The translations under genes and the position numbers were made by a program. Shown in pieces: positions 20,485 through 30,419 of a stretch of DNA of 64,000 nt. Numbering within the stretch: the stretch's first letter is position 1; every line of letters begins with the position of its first letter. The notes under the pieces were generated by a model. It was not told the origin of the DNA, did not search any database, and was given only the letters and a program-made list of their open reading frames with translations. Location of the stretch: positions 186,001 to 250,000 of the forward strand of contig JAAROD010000044.1 in the NCBI GenBank assembly GCA_012274445.1. Direction: 5' to 3'. The DNA comes from Sclerotiophoma versabilis (taxonomy: Eukaryota > Ascomycota > Dothideomycetes > Pleosporales > Didymellaceae).

Positions 20485-22764
20485 TCAGAATCGAACAGTG
20501 TTGCTACGAGCGAGGCCGGGCCTCGACAGCTTCTTGGGTGAGCCATTGTGCGCGACAGCAGATGGTCTCGCGCCAATCTTCTCGAACCCTTGAAGCAGAT
20601 CGATACCAGGCTCAGACTCATCGCTATGCAGGAGGTGGAAGATGTCATCATCATCCTTGCTCTGCTGCTGTGTGGAAGGAGCGCTGAAGGACTCCGGAGG
20701 AGAGATACCGGGCAAGCCGTTCTCCTTGTTTGGTCCAGGGAGGGAAAGACCAAGGCCTGCCAACGGAGTGGAAGTAGGAGGCTTCAACTGGGGTGCCTTC
20801 AGTGGAGACATGCCCTTGATCGGCGATAGGTTAGGGATATTGAGGAATGAAGACGCCATCTTCCAGTTGGGAGTAGGCGAGTTCGTCATGTTGCCCTTGG
20901 AGCCGGTGATGTCAGCAAGGACGCCACTAGTGGTGACAGCACGTTCCATGCGTGGACGTTGCTTGCCCACAGTACGCTTGAGTGGGCTCTCGTTGTACCC
21001 AAAGTCGCCAAAGATGTCAAACGTGCTATCGAAGCCTTCGCCGACAAGGTTGACATGCTCTTCGTTGGGGATCGACACGGCTGGGCTCCAGCCTTTAGCA
21101 TCCAGGAAGGATGTGTCGACCCACATGGCCAAACTCTTGTCTGGCGAGCCACCGACGAGCTCCCGCATCTTGTTCCTGTGGTTTCTCAGGTTCGTATTTG
21201 GTGATGCGGAGGCAGGAGGCAGAGCAGGACGCTTGAAGACAATAGCAGGGGTAAGAGGGTTTCCGAGCTTCTCGCTTGGGCGGAAGGGCGACGAGATAGG
21301 TTGGGCAGCGCCGGGCTGCTTCATGTAGGGTCTGGTCTTCGACGGGGAGTCGTATGAGGAGCCACGTATCCGCGCAATTTCCTCTTCAGCACGGCCCCTC
21401 TTGATGTTTGGTCGATCGGGATCAGCCTCGGAAGTGAGAAGTGGCCCAAGCGGGTTGCCCTTGATCGCAGATGACTCAATCGAGGAGTAGTAACCGCTGT
21501 CACCAAGGCCGTTGAACTTGCGCCTGCGTCCACCTGACCGGCTGTTAGACGGGAAGCGAGGTGCGCGCGGTGGGGTATCCTCGCGAACGGAGCGCGACCG
21601 TGAGACAGGTGGTGGTGGCGAGGATTGGATGTCGGCGGGTGGTGGCGAGGATGGCATTGTGCGCGGCGGTGGCATATTCATCGAGTCATGGCCATCATGA
21701 GCAGCAGGGTCTGAGCACGGAATGGTAGCATCCGAGTCTGGCAACTCGTTCTCTTCAGGCTCTGGGAATTTGCTTGAGTCAAACCCTTTGGTCGAGCTCA
21801 TAGGTGGGAAGCTAGCAGAGGTCGAGGTAGAAGGGCGAGCCAGGTCGCTGGGGTATGCTGGCACAAAACTGTCAGGGTTTGTAGAGCGACGTGTTGGCTT
21901 GACCTTGTGGTACTGCTTCTCGAAGCCGGCGTTGATGACCCAGTAGTGGCCTTTCCCAGGGTCATCCTTCGGTCGCTCTTGCTTGGAGAAGGATTTGCTG
22001 AGGCTAAGGTTATGACGGATGCTGTTCTGCCACCCTGTCTCTTGCGAGTTGCGGTAGAATGCAAATGTGTCTGAGATCCACTTGTAGATCTGCGCCAAAG
22101 TGAGACGTCGATTCGGGGCGCGAAGAATGGCCATTCCAATGAGCATTGCATAGCTGTACGACGGCTTGTTGCCTTCATCCTCGACAGCAGGCATCTCGTC
22201 TGGTTCAGGTAGGGGACCTTCGGATTCCTCGGTCTTGACGTCCTTGGCAATCTTCTGCTTTTTACTGCGGTCGCGCAATGGGGCAGCGTCCATGAGGGCG
22301 CGTTTGGTGTTGGATGCATGTTTTACCGGCGGCTCGGCAGCCGTCATGGCGGTCATCTTTGGCTCCGGGTAGGCGTACGCGTTCTCTTTGTCCGTCTGGG
22401 ATGAGGGCAGACCAGACCAGTACTGGACGGGGGCCATGGTGCGTGGTTGGTGGGGCTGTCGCGCCTTCTTCATGGGCGCGTCAGTGCGGAACCGCTGCTC
22501 AGTAGGCGGCGGCAGGTTGACGTCCTTCTTGCCAAGGACGTTGCGTGGGGGGGAGCTGGAGACGTGTCGCCCTTTGCGCGGCGAGGGCTCGGTGTGGAGG
22601 GAGTCTGGCGGGGCGAGGAGGGTGTGTGAGTGGTCAGACACGTCGACGATGCTGACGGAGGTGTCGAGGTAGCGCGGGTCGTAGGCGGCGGCCTGGTGGT
22701 GGTCCTGGGGTGGTACAGGATCCTGAAAAATCTGCATAGACGGCTGTCGGCGCGCTGCTGCCAT
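20485..22764 (-). CDS. Forkhead transcription factor (Hcm1/Sep1/Fkh-like)
   Basis: Single-exon gene of 759 aa with ATG at 22764. Residues 200-280 are a complete forkhead DNA-binding domain: PSYSYAMLIGMAIL, LTLAQIYKWISDTF, the recognition helix WQNSIRHNLSLSKSF and the wing GKGHYWVI. There is no FHA domain, which argues for the Hcm1/Sep1-type cell-cycle factor rather than Fkh1/Fkh2. The remaining sequence is Pro/Ser-rich and disordered, with many SP/TP sites that would suit CDK control. The role is nuclear transcription of cell-cycle or septation genes by homology; orthology to Hcm1 is inference. Its upstream region is very long (2.9 kb) and GC-rich. Confidence 0.93.
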   Translation of the reverse strand: MAAARRQPSMQIFQDPVPPQDHHQAAAYDPRYLDTSVSIVDVSDHSHTLLAPPDSLHTEPSPRKGRHVSSSPPRNVLGKKDVNLPPPTEQRFRTDAPMKKARQPHQPRTMAPVQYWSGLPSSQTDKENAYAYPEPKMTAMTAAEPPVKHASNTKRALMDAAPLRDRSKKQKIAKDVKTEESEGPLPEPDEMPAVEDEGNKPSYSYAMLIGMAILRAPNRRLTLAQIYKWISDTFAFYRNSQETGWQNSIRHNLSLSKSFSKQERPKDDPGKGHYWVINAGFEKQYHKVKPTRRSTNPDSFVPAYPSDLARPSTSTSASFPPMSSTKGFDSSKFPEPEENELPDSDATIPCSDPAAHDGHDSMNMPPPRTMPSSPPPADIQSSPPPPVSRSRSVREDTPPRAPRFPSNSRSGGRRRKFNGLGDSGYYSSIESSAIKGNPLGPLLTSEADPDRPNIKRGRAEEEIARIRGSSYDSPSKTRPYMKQPGAAQPISSPFRPSEKLGNPLTPAIVFKRPALPPASASPNTNLRNHRNKMRELVGGSPDKSLAMWVDTSFLDAKGWSPAVSIPNEEHVNLVGEGFDSTFDIFGDFGYNESPLKRTVGKQRPRMERAVTTSGVLADITGSKGNMTNSPTPNWKMASSFLNIPNLSPIKGMSPLKAPQLKPPTSTPLAGLGLSLPGPNKENGLPGISPPESFSAPSTQQQSKDDDDIFHLLHSDESEPGIDLLQGFEKIGARPSAVAHNGSPKKLSRPGLARSNTVRF

Positions 22765-23330
22765 TACATGCGAGGCGGCCGACGTCCTTGGAGAGCTTGT
22801 ATAGTCTCTCCAGACGCTTTGACGCGTGAAGTCGCGTAGATTTTTGCAGAACGGGGCAGGCTAGGCTAGAGCACGGTCGGCGAATGGAGTGGTGCAGGAG
22901 ATTGCGATGACGATGGCGGAGCGGGCGGTTGGTGAAGGTGTGCTGGTCTGGGCGGTGAATGCGGACAGGCAGGTGCTGGCTGTCATGCGAGGTGGAGGAT
23001 TGGGAGTTGGGTAGGGCTTGGGAGCAGCGGTGAGTGCAGGAGCGTGGTCGAGGCGGTGGGTTATCTTACCTGTGCGGAGAGCGATGTGAAGCAGCCGAGC
23101 GAGTGGCTTGCCGGCGCTAGCAGGCGGCCAGTGACGACAGATCAGTGGACAGTAGCCTGATCGACGATGGCGGGCCGGGCGTGCTTGTGCAAGCAATTGT
23201 GCGCGTTGCCGTGCTTTGTTGACACGGGAGCACGCTGGGGCAGGGCGGTGGGTTGAACGCGGGGAGGGGGCAGCTGCGATCAACAAACGGGGTACGAGCT
23301 ACCAACAAGTACGGCGCGCGAGGGCAGAGC

Positions 23331-23370
23331 GGCGGCAGCAGCAGCGAGCAGCGAGCAGCGAGCAGCGGCG
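23331..23370. repeat. GAGCAGC 7-bp simple repeat
   Basis: Consecutive GCAGC/GAGCAGC units form a small minisatellite within the GC-rich region upstream of the forkhead gene. Confidence 0.75.
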
Positions 23371-24361
23371 CCTTGGACTCAGCTGCAGCTGCTCCTGCCT
23401 TGGCGGGCCGGATGCTGCAGCAAGGAAGGCGCGAGGGTGCAAGGGGGCCTGGCCAATGGCAGCGCGGCCTCGACGCGTTCCATGATCGATCGCGCGTCGA
23501 TTGGCGTCATTGTGGAATGGCGGCCAGGAATAACCTCGCGCCAGCACGCCCGCTAGCCAGCTGTCTGCCCACCGACGCTCGGCCAGGGCGCCTGTCATTC
23601 GCTGCCCAAGCCAGCCAGCGCCAGCCCATTTTGTCTCTTGCGCGCAGCATCAACGGCCGTCACAGCAGTAGCCGTGTATCAGGTGGAGAAGCGCCTGCAC
23701 AACGCACCGCGGCCCTATTCTGCGAACGACAGCCGGCAGCCAACGACCAGCGCATGTCCCAGCAGTTCTGCTGCCCAGCCTGGCCTGTGGCTCTGCTTGT
23801 CCACTGACAGCCTGGCGCGCGTGAAGCTGACGAGCCACGCCGCGGGAACCCTGGCTGCAGCTCCCAGCTCCACCCACCAGCCTGACCATGCCGCGACGCG
23901 GTCTAGAAGGACGATCAGCGCAATCACCGGAAATCACCAAATACCGCTCGCCATCTTATAACAATGCGATCGCTCGCTGCCCTTAGAAGCCCGGGAGATG
24001 CGCGGGCATCGCGATCGTGGCCCTGGACCTGAGCCCCTTTGACACGGCCGGTAATCAAAGCTGTGAACGTGCGCACCTTCCACATGTCCACGAGGCTGTC
24101 CAACACGACCATTGCAACCAAGGCGGGTACCTTGATTCCGACAGCATCTTGTACATGACCTAGCCATGCGAGGGATACTGCTCTACCAATCTCCTGCCCA
24201 CGCTCCCACCATTGGCCGCTGACTTGCAGCCCTAGCCAGCATAACCAGCCCTCGCTCCACCTATCACTTCTTTCTCAACCCTACCATCTCATCCGTCCTT
24301 CTTATCAGCCAGCTCGGAGTAGCCGTTTGTGCCGTTGTGATGCGCAAGCCACCAGCCACAG

Positions 24362-24397
24362 TCAATTCCTAAGCGAAACTCAATTCCTAAGCGAAAC
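24362..24397. repeat. Exact 18-bp tandem duplication
   Basis: TCAATTCCTAAGCGAAAC occurs twice head to tail (24362-24379, 24380-24397) with no mismatch, so it looks like a recent slippage duplication in non-coding DNA. Confidence 0.85.
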
Positions 24398-25673
24398 CTC
24401 CGACGATCTCGACCGGGAGTGGATTTCCTTGGATCTATCAAGCTCGGAAGCCTGCGGCTCGGAATATCAACGTGGGGCACATGAAGATCCTCGGGTCCTT
24501 GGTGCGAATTCAACACATCTTCGCTCGAGCCTCAACAGCGCCAATGCGGTGCCCAAGGCTGTCCTGGAATCCAAAAATTGAACAGCCGACGTCAGGACGT
24601 TGCACGCCGAAACCGGGTCATGTTGGACTTGTCACCTGTCTCAACTACCGCGTGAGCAAGCTGAGAATGGAAATGCTCACGACATGTTCCTTCCGTGGTC
24701 TCCAACAAAACGACGGTCGGCATGGCAACGCTCCCCCAGTGTACCGAACTTCTGATCATGATGCAGTCAGCACCGTCACGATCCTCTGTTCCCTTGCGCA
24801 CCCTACCACCATGCCCGTCTCAAGGGAGGGAGTACGCCACTACTAATGCGAATGCCAGGATGCCAGAAACAGCTATCGCCAGTTGTATTTCTTCAGTTCT
24901 TTATACCTTTGCACCTTTGCGCCTTCTTCGCTGTGATATCCAAGCGAGGAAAAGTATGTCTGACATGCCAGGGCAGTCCTATACGATCGTCCTATGATCG
25001 TCATGATCGCCGAGCCACATCTCACCCACAATATCTCCCAGTCGCCATGAGCTAGGGATGTCTTCTTCCGTCTTGATATCAAAGATACAGTACTCCGAGA
25101 ACATCCAAAGAGCACCCGAATATATCCAGCCCCACGCTTGGATTACCCTTCCTGAGCACAGAAGCCTCTGAGTCCTTGTTGTGACTTCTAGAACTGTAGT
25201 CAACACCTCAACTTTCGCCTCAGAAAGGCACCATGCTGAAGACACGTCAGAGAGCAACTAGTCATGTGCTCTCGAAAACGCGTGATGTACTTGATTTTCC
25301 TTCAGTGACTTTCTTTCCACAAGCCCTACATGATCTTCGAAAAACTCGTTCAAGAAGAAGAGATGGTCACATGTTTGGGATGCGAGAATGCGAGAATTAA
25401 AGCGTACAGTTTCTACAAGCCTGATTATCCAGCAAAAGACCTCCGTCGGCCATGAAGTATGTCTAGAAGCGAAGGTGACAATCCACAAGAACCACTTAAT
25501 CCAGAACATGAAGGAGTGACATGGACAAGAAAAACACCAACCACCCGCAATGCGTCTACAAAACAGACCGTTTATTACACCCCATATCCTCAGCACACCC
25601 ACACCACACACTCCCCATCTTCACCCTCGTGATCGCTCACTCTTAGCTGTACCAATCGTGCTCTTAACCACGT

Positions 25674-27137
25674 CTAAGAGATACCAATCATTCCCCTCGC
25701 AGCCAACGGGGCCAACTCGCCCGCCGTCACGGGGGGAGCCTCTTCGAAATCAATGCCCATGCGTCCACACGGCCCGTTGCTAACGAAGAGCGCAACATCC
25801 GCGGGGAACGCACTCTGACCGTACACCTTGCCCAGGTACAAGCTCATGCTGCCGGCCGAGCAAGTGCCGGCGCCGGGCTGGTTGAACGTGCCGGTGGAAG
25901 GCGTCTCGAAAATAGGCAGGATGCTCATGCCGCCCTCGGCCGAGCTGGAGATGGGCGTCGCGATTGGCACCATGGTGGAGAGGCCTGAAGGGAGCATGCC
26001 TGTAGCGGTGGGGGAGATGACCACTGTGTCGTTGCCAGCGGGGTACGGGGCGCCCGATGCTGTCGGGTAGGGCAGGCTGGTGTTGGACGAGGGGAGCGGG
26101 AAGGGCGCCGCTGAGCTTGAGGCTGGCAGCGAGGGCATCGATGATGATGGTGCGGCCTGAGTGAGTTGCAAGTGGCAGGCCATAATGGAAGGTGCGTAGA
26201 AGGAGCCAGCGCAGAAAGGCGTGTTCTGGCAAGCGATGCAGCAGTTGACGGGAGAGGTGGTGTTGACGACCAGGCTGTTGGCAATAGGGAAGCCTTCATC
26301 GGGTGTGAAGACGATGCGGTCGAAGTAGATTGGCTGGTTGTTAAAGCCTTGAACGTTGTTCACTAGGATGTGTTAATTTGCGGTTCTTATACTTGTGCAA
26401 TACGCTACCGTTTGCCGGGACTACTTACCAACGTTATTAGGTTGACAGGCCGCGTACTCAGTAGGCTGAGCCTCGATTTCAGTGACCGTCTCAGTGACGC
26501 TGATTGTTGAGGTGCTAACAGCAGTAGCAGTGGCAGGGACCAGGACTTCGGTCTTAGGAGGCTCGGTGACGATAGTAGTCTCGGTGCTGTTGATGTTGAC
26601 GCTGACACGGCACTCAACGAATACAGGATAGACGCGGTTGAGGCTTTGAGCGGCGCCGTTCGGGAGGACAATGAATCCTCCAGTGTATCCGGTTGGGGTC
26701 TTGGGAAGGCGCTTGACTTTCTGGAGGTGCTCGGCGCGGGACTCGATCAAAGCACGTCGATGACGGCCAATTGCTGCTGGGGTAGCTGTTGGCGCCGCTG
26801 CGGTACCTGTGTTGATGAGCGGGAAGAATCCAACTGGAGCAGCGATTGTGGTCGCTGCTGGGACCGAAGTCACAGTCGTCATAACTGTGGAAGTGACATT
26901 GACGACATCGGTGAAAGTGGTTGCCACAGGAGTGACAGTGATTGTCTCCTGAGTGGTGCTTGTGATGGAAAAGTTGTTAGTGAAAGTGGTTGTATAGTAT
27001 GCTGTTTCGATGGTGGTTCCGGTGGGTGCAGGAAACTCGCTGTAGCTAGTTGTGCATCGCGTTACTGTCTCAGTCACCTCTTGGCATTGGGCAGTAGAAA
27101 CAGCTGCGAAGACAGCAATGAAGAATGGTAGGAGCAT
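25674..27137 (-). CDS. Secreted Ser/Thr-rich surface protein
   Basis: Two exons (27137-26429, 26362-25674; intron GTAAGT..CTAG, 65 nt) give 465 aa. The N-terminus is a signal peptide (LLPFFIAVFAAVSTAQC). Long Thr/Ser-rich stretches (TTTFT, TVTSVPAATT) suggest heavy O-glycosylation. A dibasic GRHRRALIE site near residue 125 looks like a Kex2 cleavage site. The second half has a small Cys-rich module (NCCIACQNTPFCAGSFY) like the PAN/apple-type units of fungal surface proteins, then a Pro/Ser linker and a tail with a conserved-looking CSAGSMSLYLG...GPCG part. No GPI signal is clear. Function is unknown; it is probably a cell-wall or extracellular adhesion-type protein. Confidence 0.8.
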
Positions 27138-28307
27138 CTTGGATGAATGCTCTAAAAGAACGAATGACTGGAAGACCTAATGAAAGAAGCGAGTGTGTTG
27201 CTGGATGGCTAATTGATCTGGATATTGAGGCTGCTATATACTCGTCGTGATGACCGCTCAAGTGGCGTCAAGGGAGCCCCCATCTCGTTGGAAATCACAC
27301 CAGATAGATGAAGACTCACTGGCCTGATGCAGCTAAGGGCTGCAAGTCAACTCATCAGGTCTGTTCCTGAGCTAGATGGAGGCGATGGTACACAACCTAT
27401 CGAAACATGTCGTATGAAGCCTTCGTTGAGTGGAAGCATGAGGCCTGGGCAGCCTTGTCTGTGCTCTCCATTGTCATGGCGTATTGACAGCTTCGTGAAG
27501 TAGCTATTAAGAGCACCTCCAAGGCTGCGTTGTCTCTCGGGCGTCCCTCGCCGATGCACCTTACGCATCCAGCACCACTACGACGGTGACGATTTAGACC
27601 CAGCAGACGGACGGGACCGTACCAGTGCTGAGGAAGTGCAGTTGCGTGTCTAGACCCTGCGCAATCGGATAAGGTAGCGAAGGGATGTGGTAGCACAACC
27701 TCTCGATGCAGGTACTACAATTCCATGCTCATCGGACTACGGTCGCACCAATGCATGCGTGACATTGACAACGACAGATACCTCGGCTCCAGCAGTGAGA
27801 GGTTTTGATGAAACGGTTCAAGGGAAATGAGCATCTTGGGAAGAGTGGGATTGCGACCAAAACAAAGAAATATGAAATGCGAGTGTCGATCATATGAGAT
27901 GGTTAAATTTTGACTTGACACAACGTGACGCATAGAGCCGTAGATAAGTTGGCTGTGGTGGCGCAACCGTTTATGCCTTCATATTACGCATCTAGCCCTT
28001 CGAACACCCCTTGCGTCCACACATGTAAACTCTTGGTAATGACTTTTAGCCAGATCGGCGTTCAGCTTTGAATTTGATGGTGAGAAGTCTACGGTAAGTC
28101 TATGGAGAAGGGCAAAATCACAATATTCGTAAAACTCGCTCGATCCAGTCAAATCGAGTATTCAACGCCGTCATCCAGGAACGCCGGGTATCATGCAACA
28201 GACTGCAGAGGAAGAAGATCAGGCGCCGGAAGTAGTACTCATGCTGACGACGCGTTGTTCTAGCGCGGCCAATACAAGTTGTCGCCTAGACAGGCTCAGT
28301 TCATGGC
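27138..28307. other. Intergenic region
   Basis: This 1.17 kb interval lies between the secreted protein promoter and the 3' end of the helicase gene. Only short unconvincing frames are present. Confidence 0.5.
27235..27240 (-). promoter_or_regulatory. Candidate TATA box of secreted protein gene
   Basis: TATATA lies about 98 bp upstream of the ATG at 27137, on the correct side for the minus-strand gene. Spacing fits, but no transcript start is known. Confidence 0.4.
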
Positions 28308-30086
28308 TTAAGCCCTGCGAGAGCCGATTCTGAGACCAGGAACACCTTTCAAGCCCATCTTGCCGACTGTGCTCTTCTCGATGAGGGGTGGCTCTGGACA
28401 GCCCATGGCCCTTGCGTATTCGTTTGCAAGACGTACAAGTTCAGCTGGTGTCAACTTCAACTTTTTCAAGAACGTCTTGTTGTAACCAAGGAACGCCTGG
28501 TAAGCCTTGGCCTTAGCCTCTTCCTCGACATTGGCAAATGCCCGGTCGACGGTTCGTTGATGTTTGGGCACTTGCGAAACGATGTCGACAGGATAAGGGT
28601 TGAGTGGTAGAGTCCTGTTGATCTTGGGGAAAAAAGACTCCTGCTCGGAAAGAACAATCACAGCGCGTCCGTCTTTGCCAGCCCGGGCAGTACGACCAAC
28701 TCGATGGACATACTGCTCGGTACTGGATGGAAGGCCGACTTGAACGACAAGACCAACGTTGGGGAAGTCCATACCACGGCCGACTACGTCAGAGGCTACT
28801 AAGATGCCGCTGGTAGCATCCTTGAACTGTTGCGTGGTTTTGGTTCGAGCAGGTTGCGACATTCTGCTGTGCAGCTCAAAGAGCCTGAATTGAGGTAATG
28901 CGTTCTTGTACAAGTCATAGAACAAGCCTACGCCATTGGCAGTCGTGCCAAAAACGATCACCTTGAAGTCGGTAGGGTTCTTGTTGTATTCTTCCTCAAT
29001 CAACGCTAGAAGGGCAGCGAAAGTCTGGGTTATCGAAGGAACAGTAATGAAAAATTGCGGGACGCGCTCGTGGGTTGGGACCTCGTTAGGGTCTACGGTA
29101 GACAGTGTGGTGTATCCAGGGAAGAGCACACACTTGGCAACGTCCATGACGTCCGGGTTCATAGTGGCAGAGAAGCACATGCCCTGCCATCCATCGCTCT
29201 TGGGCGGTATGCGACGAAGAATCTTCTTCACTGCTGGTGCAAAACCGGCGTCGAGCATCTGGTCCGCCTCATCGAGAACGACCGTCTTGACGTGGGTGAA
29301 TCGTTCGCGAACCTCCTCCTCGCCAAGGATATCGTCAAGTCGGCCAGGCGTGGCAACAAGGATGGTTGGGTTGCCGTTCATGAAGGCCTTGAGGTTGGAA
29401 GCACGTGAAGTACCACCAAATGCGGTATGGGTTTCCATCCTCCGCGGCAAGCAAGCAGTAACGCCGTTTGCTTCCTTCGCAATCTGCAGCGCCAACTCGC
29501 GGGTTGGGCAGATGATCAGAATGCCAACCTTGCCTCTCGGGGGCGCATTGCCGACAAGGAGGTTCTGGATGGCAGGCAGCAGGAAGGCAACCGTCTTGCC
29601 GGTGCCGGTCTTCGCTTGCACGATGCAATCAGATGTGATGTTCGGCAGCTCGGTGAGGACCTTCTGCTGCACGGGCGACATGAACTCGAAGCCCATCTTG
29701 TCGAGACTGTCCAGCAGCGCCTTATCCAGTGTGCCCGCCATCTCAGAGAATCGCTTCGCTTCCGCGTTTCCGGCCGATGTGCTGTACATGGCCTTGACAT
29801 CGACGGGACCGGTAGAGCCCATCTCTTGTTTGATGATGTCGTCGGTCTTTGGACGCTTTGGTTGCTGGGCAGCGGTCGAGTGAGGGCTAGCTGCGTTGTT
29901 GGGAGCAGCACCGCTGGGCCTGGGGCGGTGCCACTTGCGTTTGGGTGGTGGAGGCATGGCGGTTGAGACTTGCCTGTGGTTGTAGGTAAAGTAAGGTCTG
30001 CTGTAGAGGCGGAAAGTATTAGTTGATAGGGAAAGACGGGCTGCAACACCAGAAGGAGCGAACAGAGAATGTGGGATAGACTTCAT
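28308..30086 (-). CDS. MSS116: DEAD-box RNA helicase, mitochondrial Mss116-type
   Basis: Single exon, 592 aa, with the first ATG at 30086. The N-terminus (about 45 residues) is rich in Arg/Ser with no acidic residue, consistent with a mitochondrial targeting sequence. Helicase motifs are all present: Q-motif region MSPVQQKVL, motif I AKTGTGKT (158-165), PTRELAL, LDEAD (271-275), SAT (306-308) and HRVGRTARAG. Mss116-type proteins help group I/II intron splicing and translation in mitochondria. Assignment to Mss116 rather than another mitochondrial DEAD-box protein is by overall resemblance. It shares a 333 bp divergent promoter with the amidase gene. Confidence 0.9.
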   Translation of the reverse strand: MKSIPHSLFAPSGVAARLSLSTNTFRLYSRPYFTYNHRQVSTAMPPPPKRKWHRPRPSGAAPNNAASPHSTAAQQPKRPKTDDIIKQEMGSTGPVDVKAMYSTSAGNAEAKRFSEMAGTLDKALLDSLDKMGFEFMSPVQQKVLTELPNITSDCIVQAKTGTGKTVAFLLPAIQNLLVGNAPPRGKVGILIICPTRELALQIAKEANGVTACLPRRMETHTAFGGTSRASNLKAFMNGNPTILVATPGRLDDILGEEEVRERFTHVKTVVLDEADQMLDAGFAPAVKKILRRIPPKSDGWQGMCFSATMNPDVMDVAKCVLFPGYTTLSTVDPNEVPTHERVPQFFITVPSITQTFAALLALIEEEYNKNPTDFKVIVFGTTANGVGLFYDLYKNALPQFRLFELHSRMSQPARTKTTQQFKDATSGILVASDVVGRGMDFPNVGLVVQVGLPSSTEQYVHRVGRTARAGKDGRAVIVLSEQESFFPKINRTLPLNPYPVDIVSQVPKHQRTVDRAFANVEEEAKAKAYQAFLGYNKTFLKKLKLTPAELVRLANEYARAMGCPEPPLIEKSTVGKMGLKGVPGLRIGSRRA

Positions 30087-30419
30087 TGCTTTCACAACCT
30101 AGTACATACACGAAAGCTGTCCTATCGAAGGACAAAGAGTGAGAGTGAGAAAATGTGTCCTACTGCAGAGACTGCGTCGCGTCCGAGAGCGTGTTAACAA
30201 AAAAGTTCCTAAGCGTTGCGGCGCTGCGGCGCAAATGACGCCGCGCTGATTCAGCATCGCGCTAGGCGCTGGGGAAGGAGCGCCTCTCACAGCAGCACAC
30301 ATATTCCTGCCACATCTTCAACCGTATTCTGGTAAATGAGCAGTGTCCCACTGTGAAGACCTTCTGATCTGTATCCTGTAGCCTTGACGTGAAAGCGACG
30401 TTTGTACCGTTTTGCGAAT
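30087..30419. promoter_or_regulatory. Divergent promoter, helicase / amidase
   Basis: This 333 bp separates the ATG codons of two oppositely transcribed genes and must hold both promoters. I assign no specific sites. Confidence 0.5.

Larger units (their letters stand above)
22765..25673. other. Long GC-rich upstream/intergenic region of forkhead gene
   Basis: A 2.9 kb interval. The 22.77-24.0 kb part is strongly GC-rich, with open frames on both strands that look like composition effects and do not match any family. It contains a GAGCAGC-type 7-bp repeat and an exact 18-bp tandem duplication (separate entries). It probably includes a long promoter and 5'UTR for the forkhead gene and the terminator of the secreted protein gene. 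Confidence 0.5.

Noticed and set aside
23253..23807. 184-codon plus-strand open frame in the GC-rich region
   Set aside because: Low-complexity Ala/Arg/Gln-rich product overlapping open frames on the other strand. This is a composition effect, with no family resemblance.
28936..29883. 315-codon plus-strand frame
   Set aside because: It is antisense to the helicase gene and mirrors its codon structure. The helicase motifs on the minus strand are complete.
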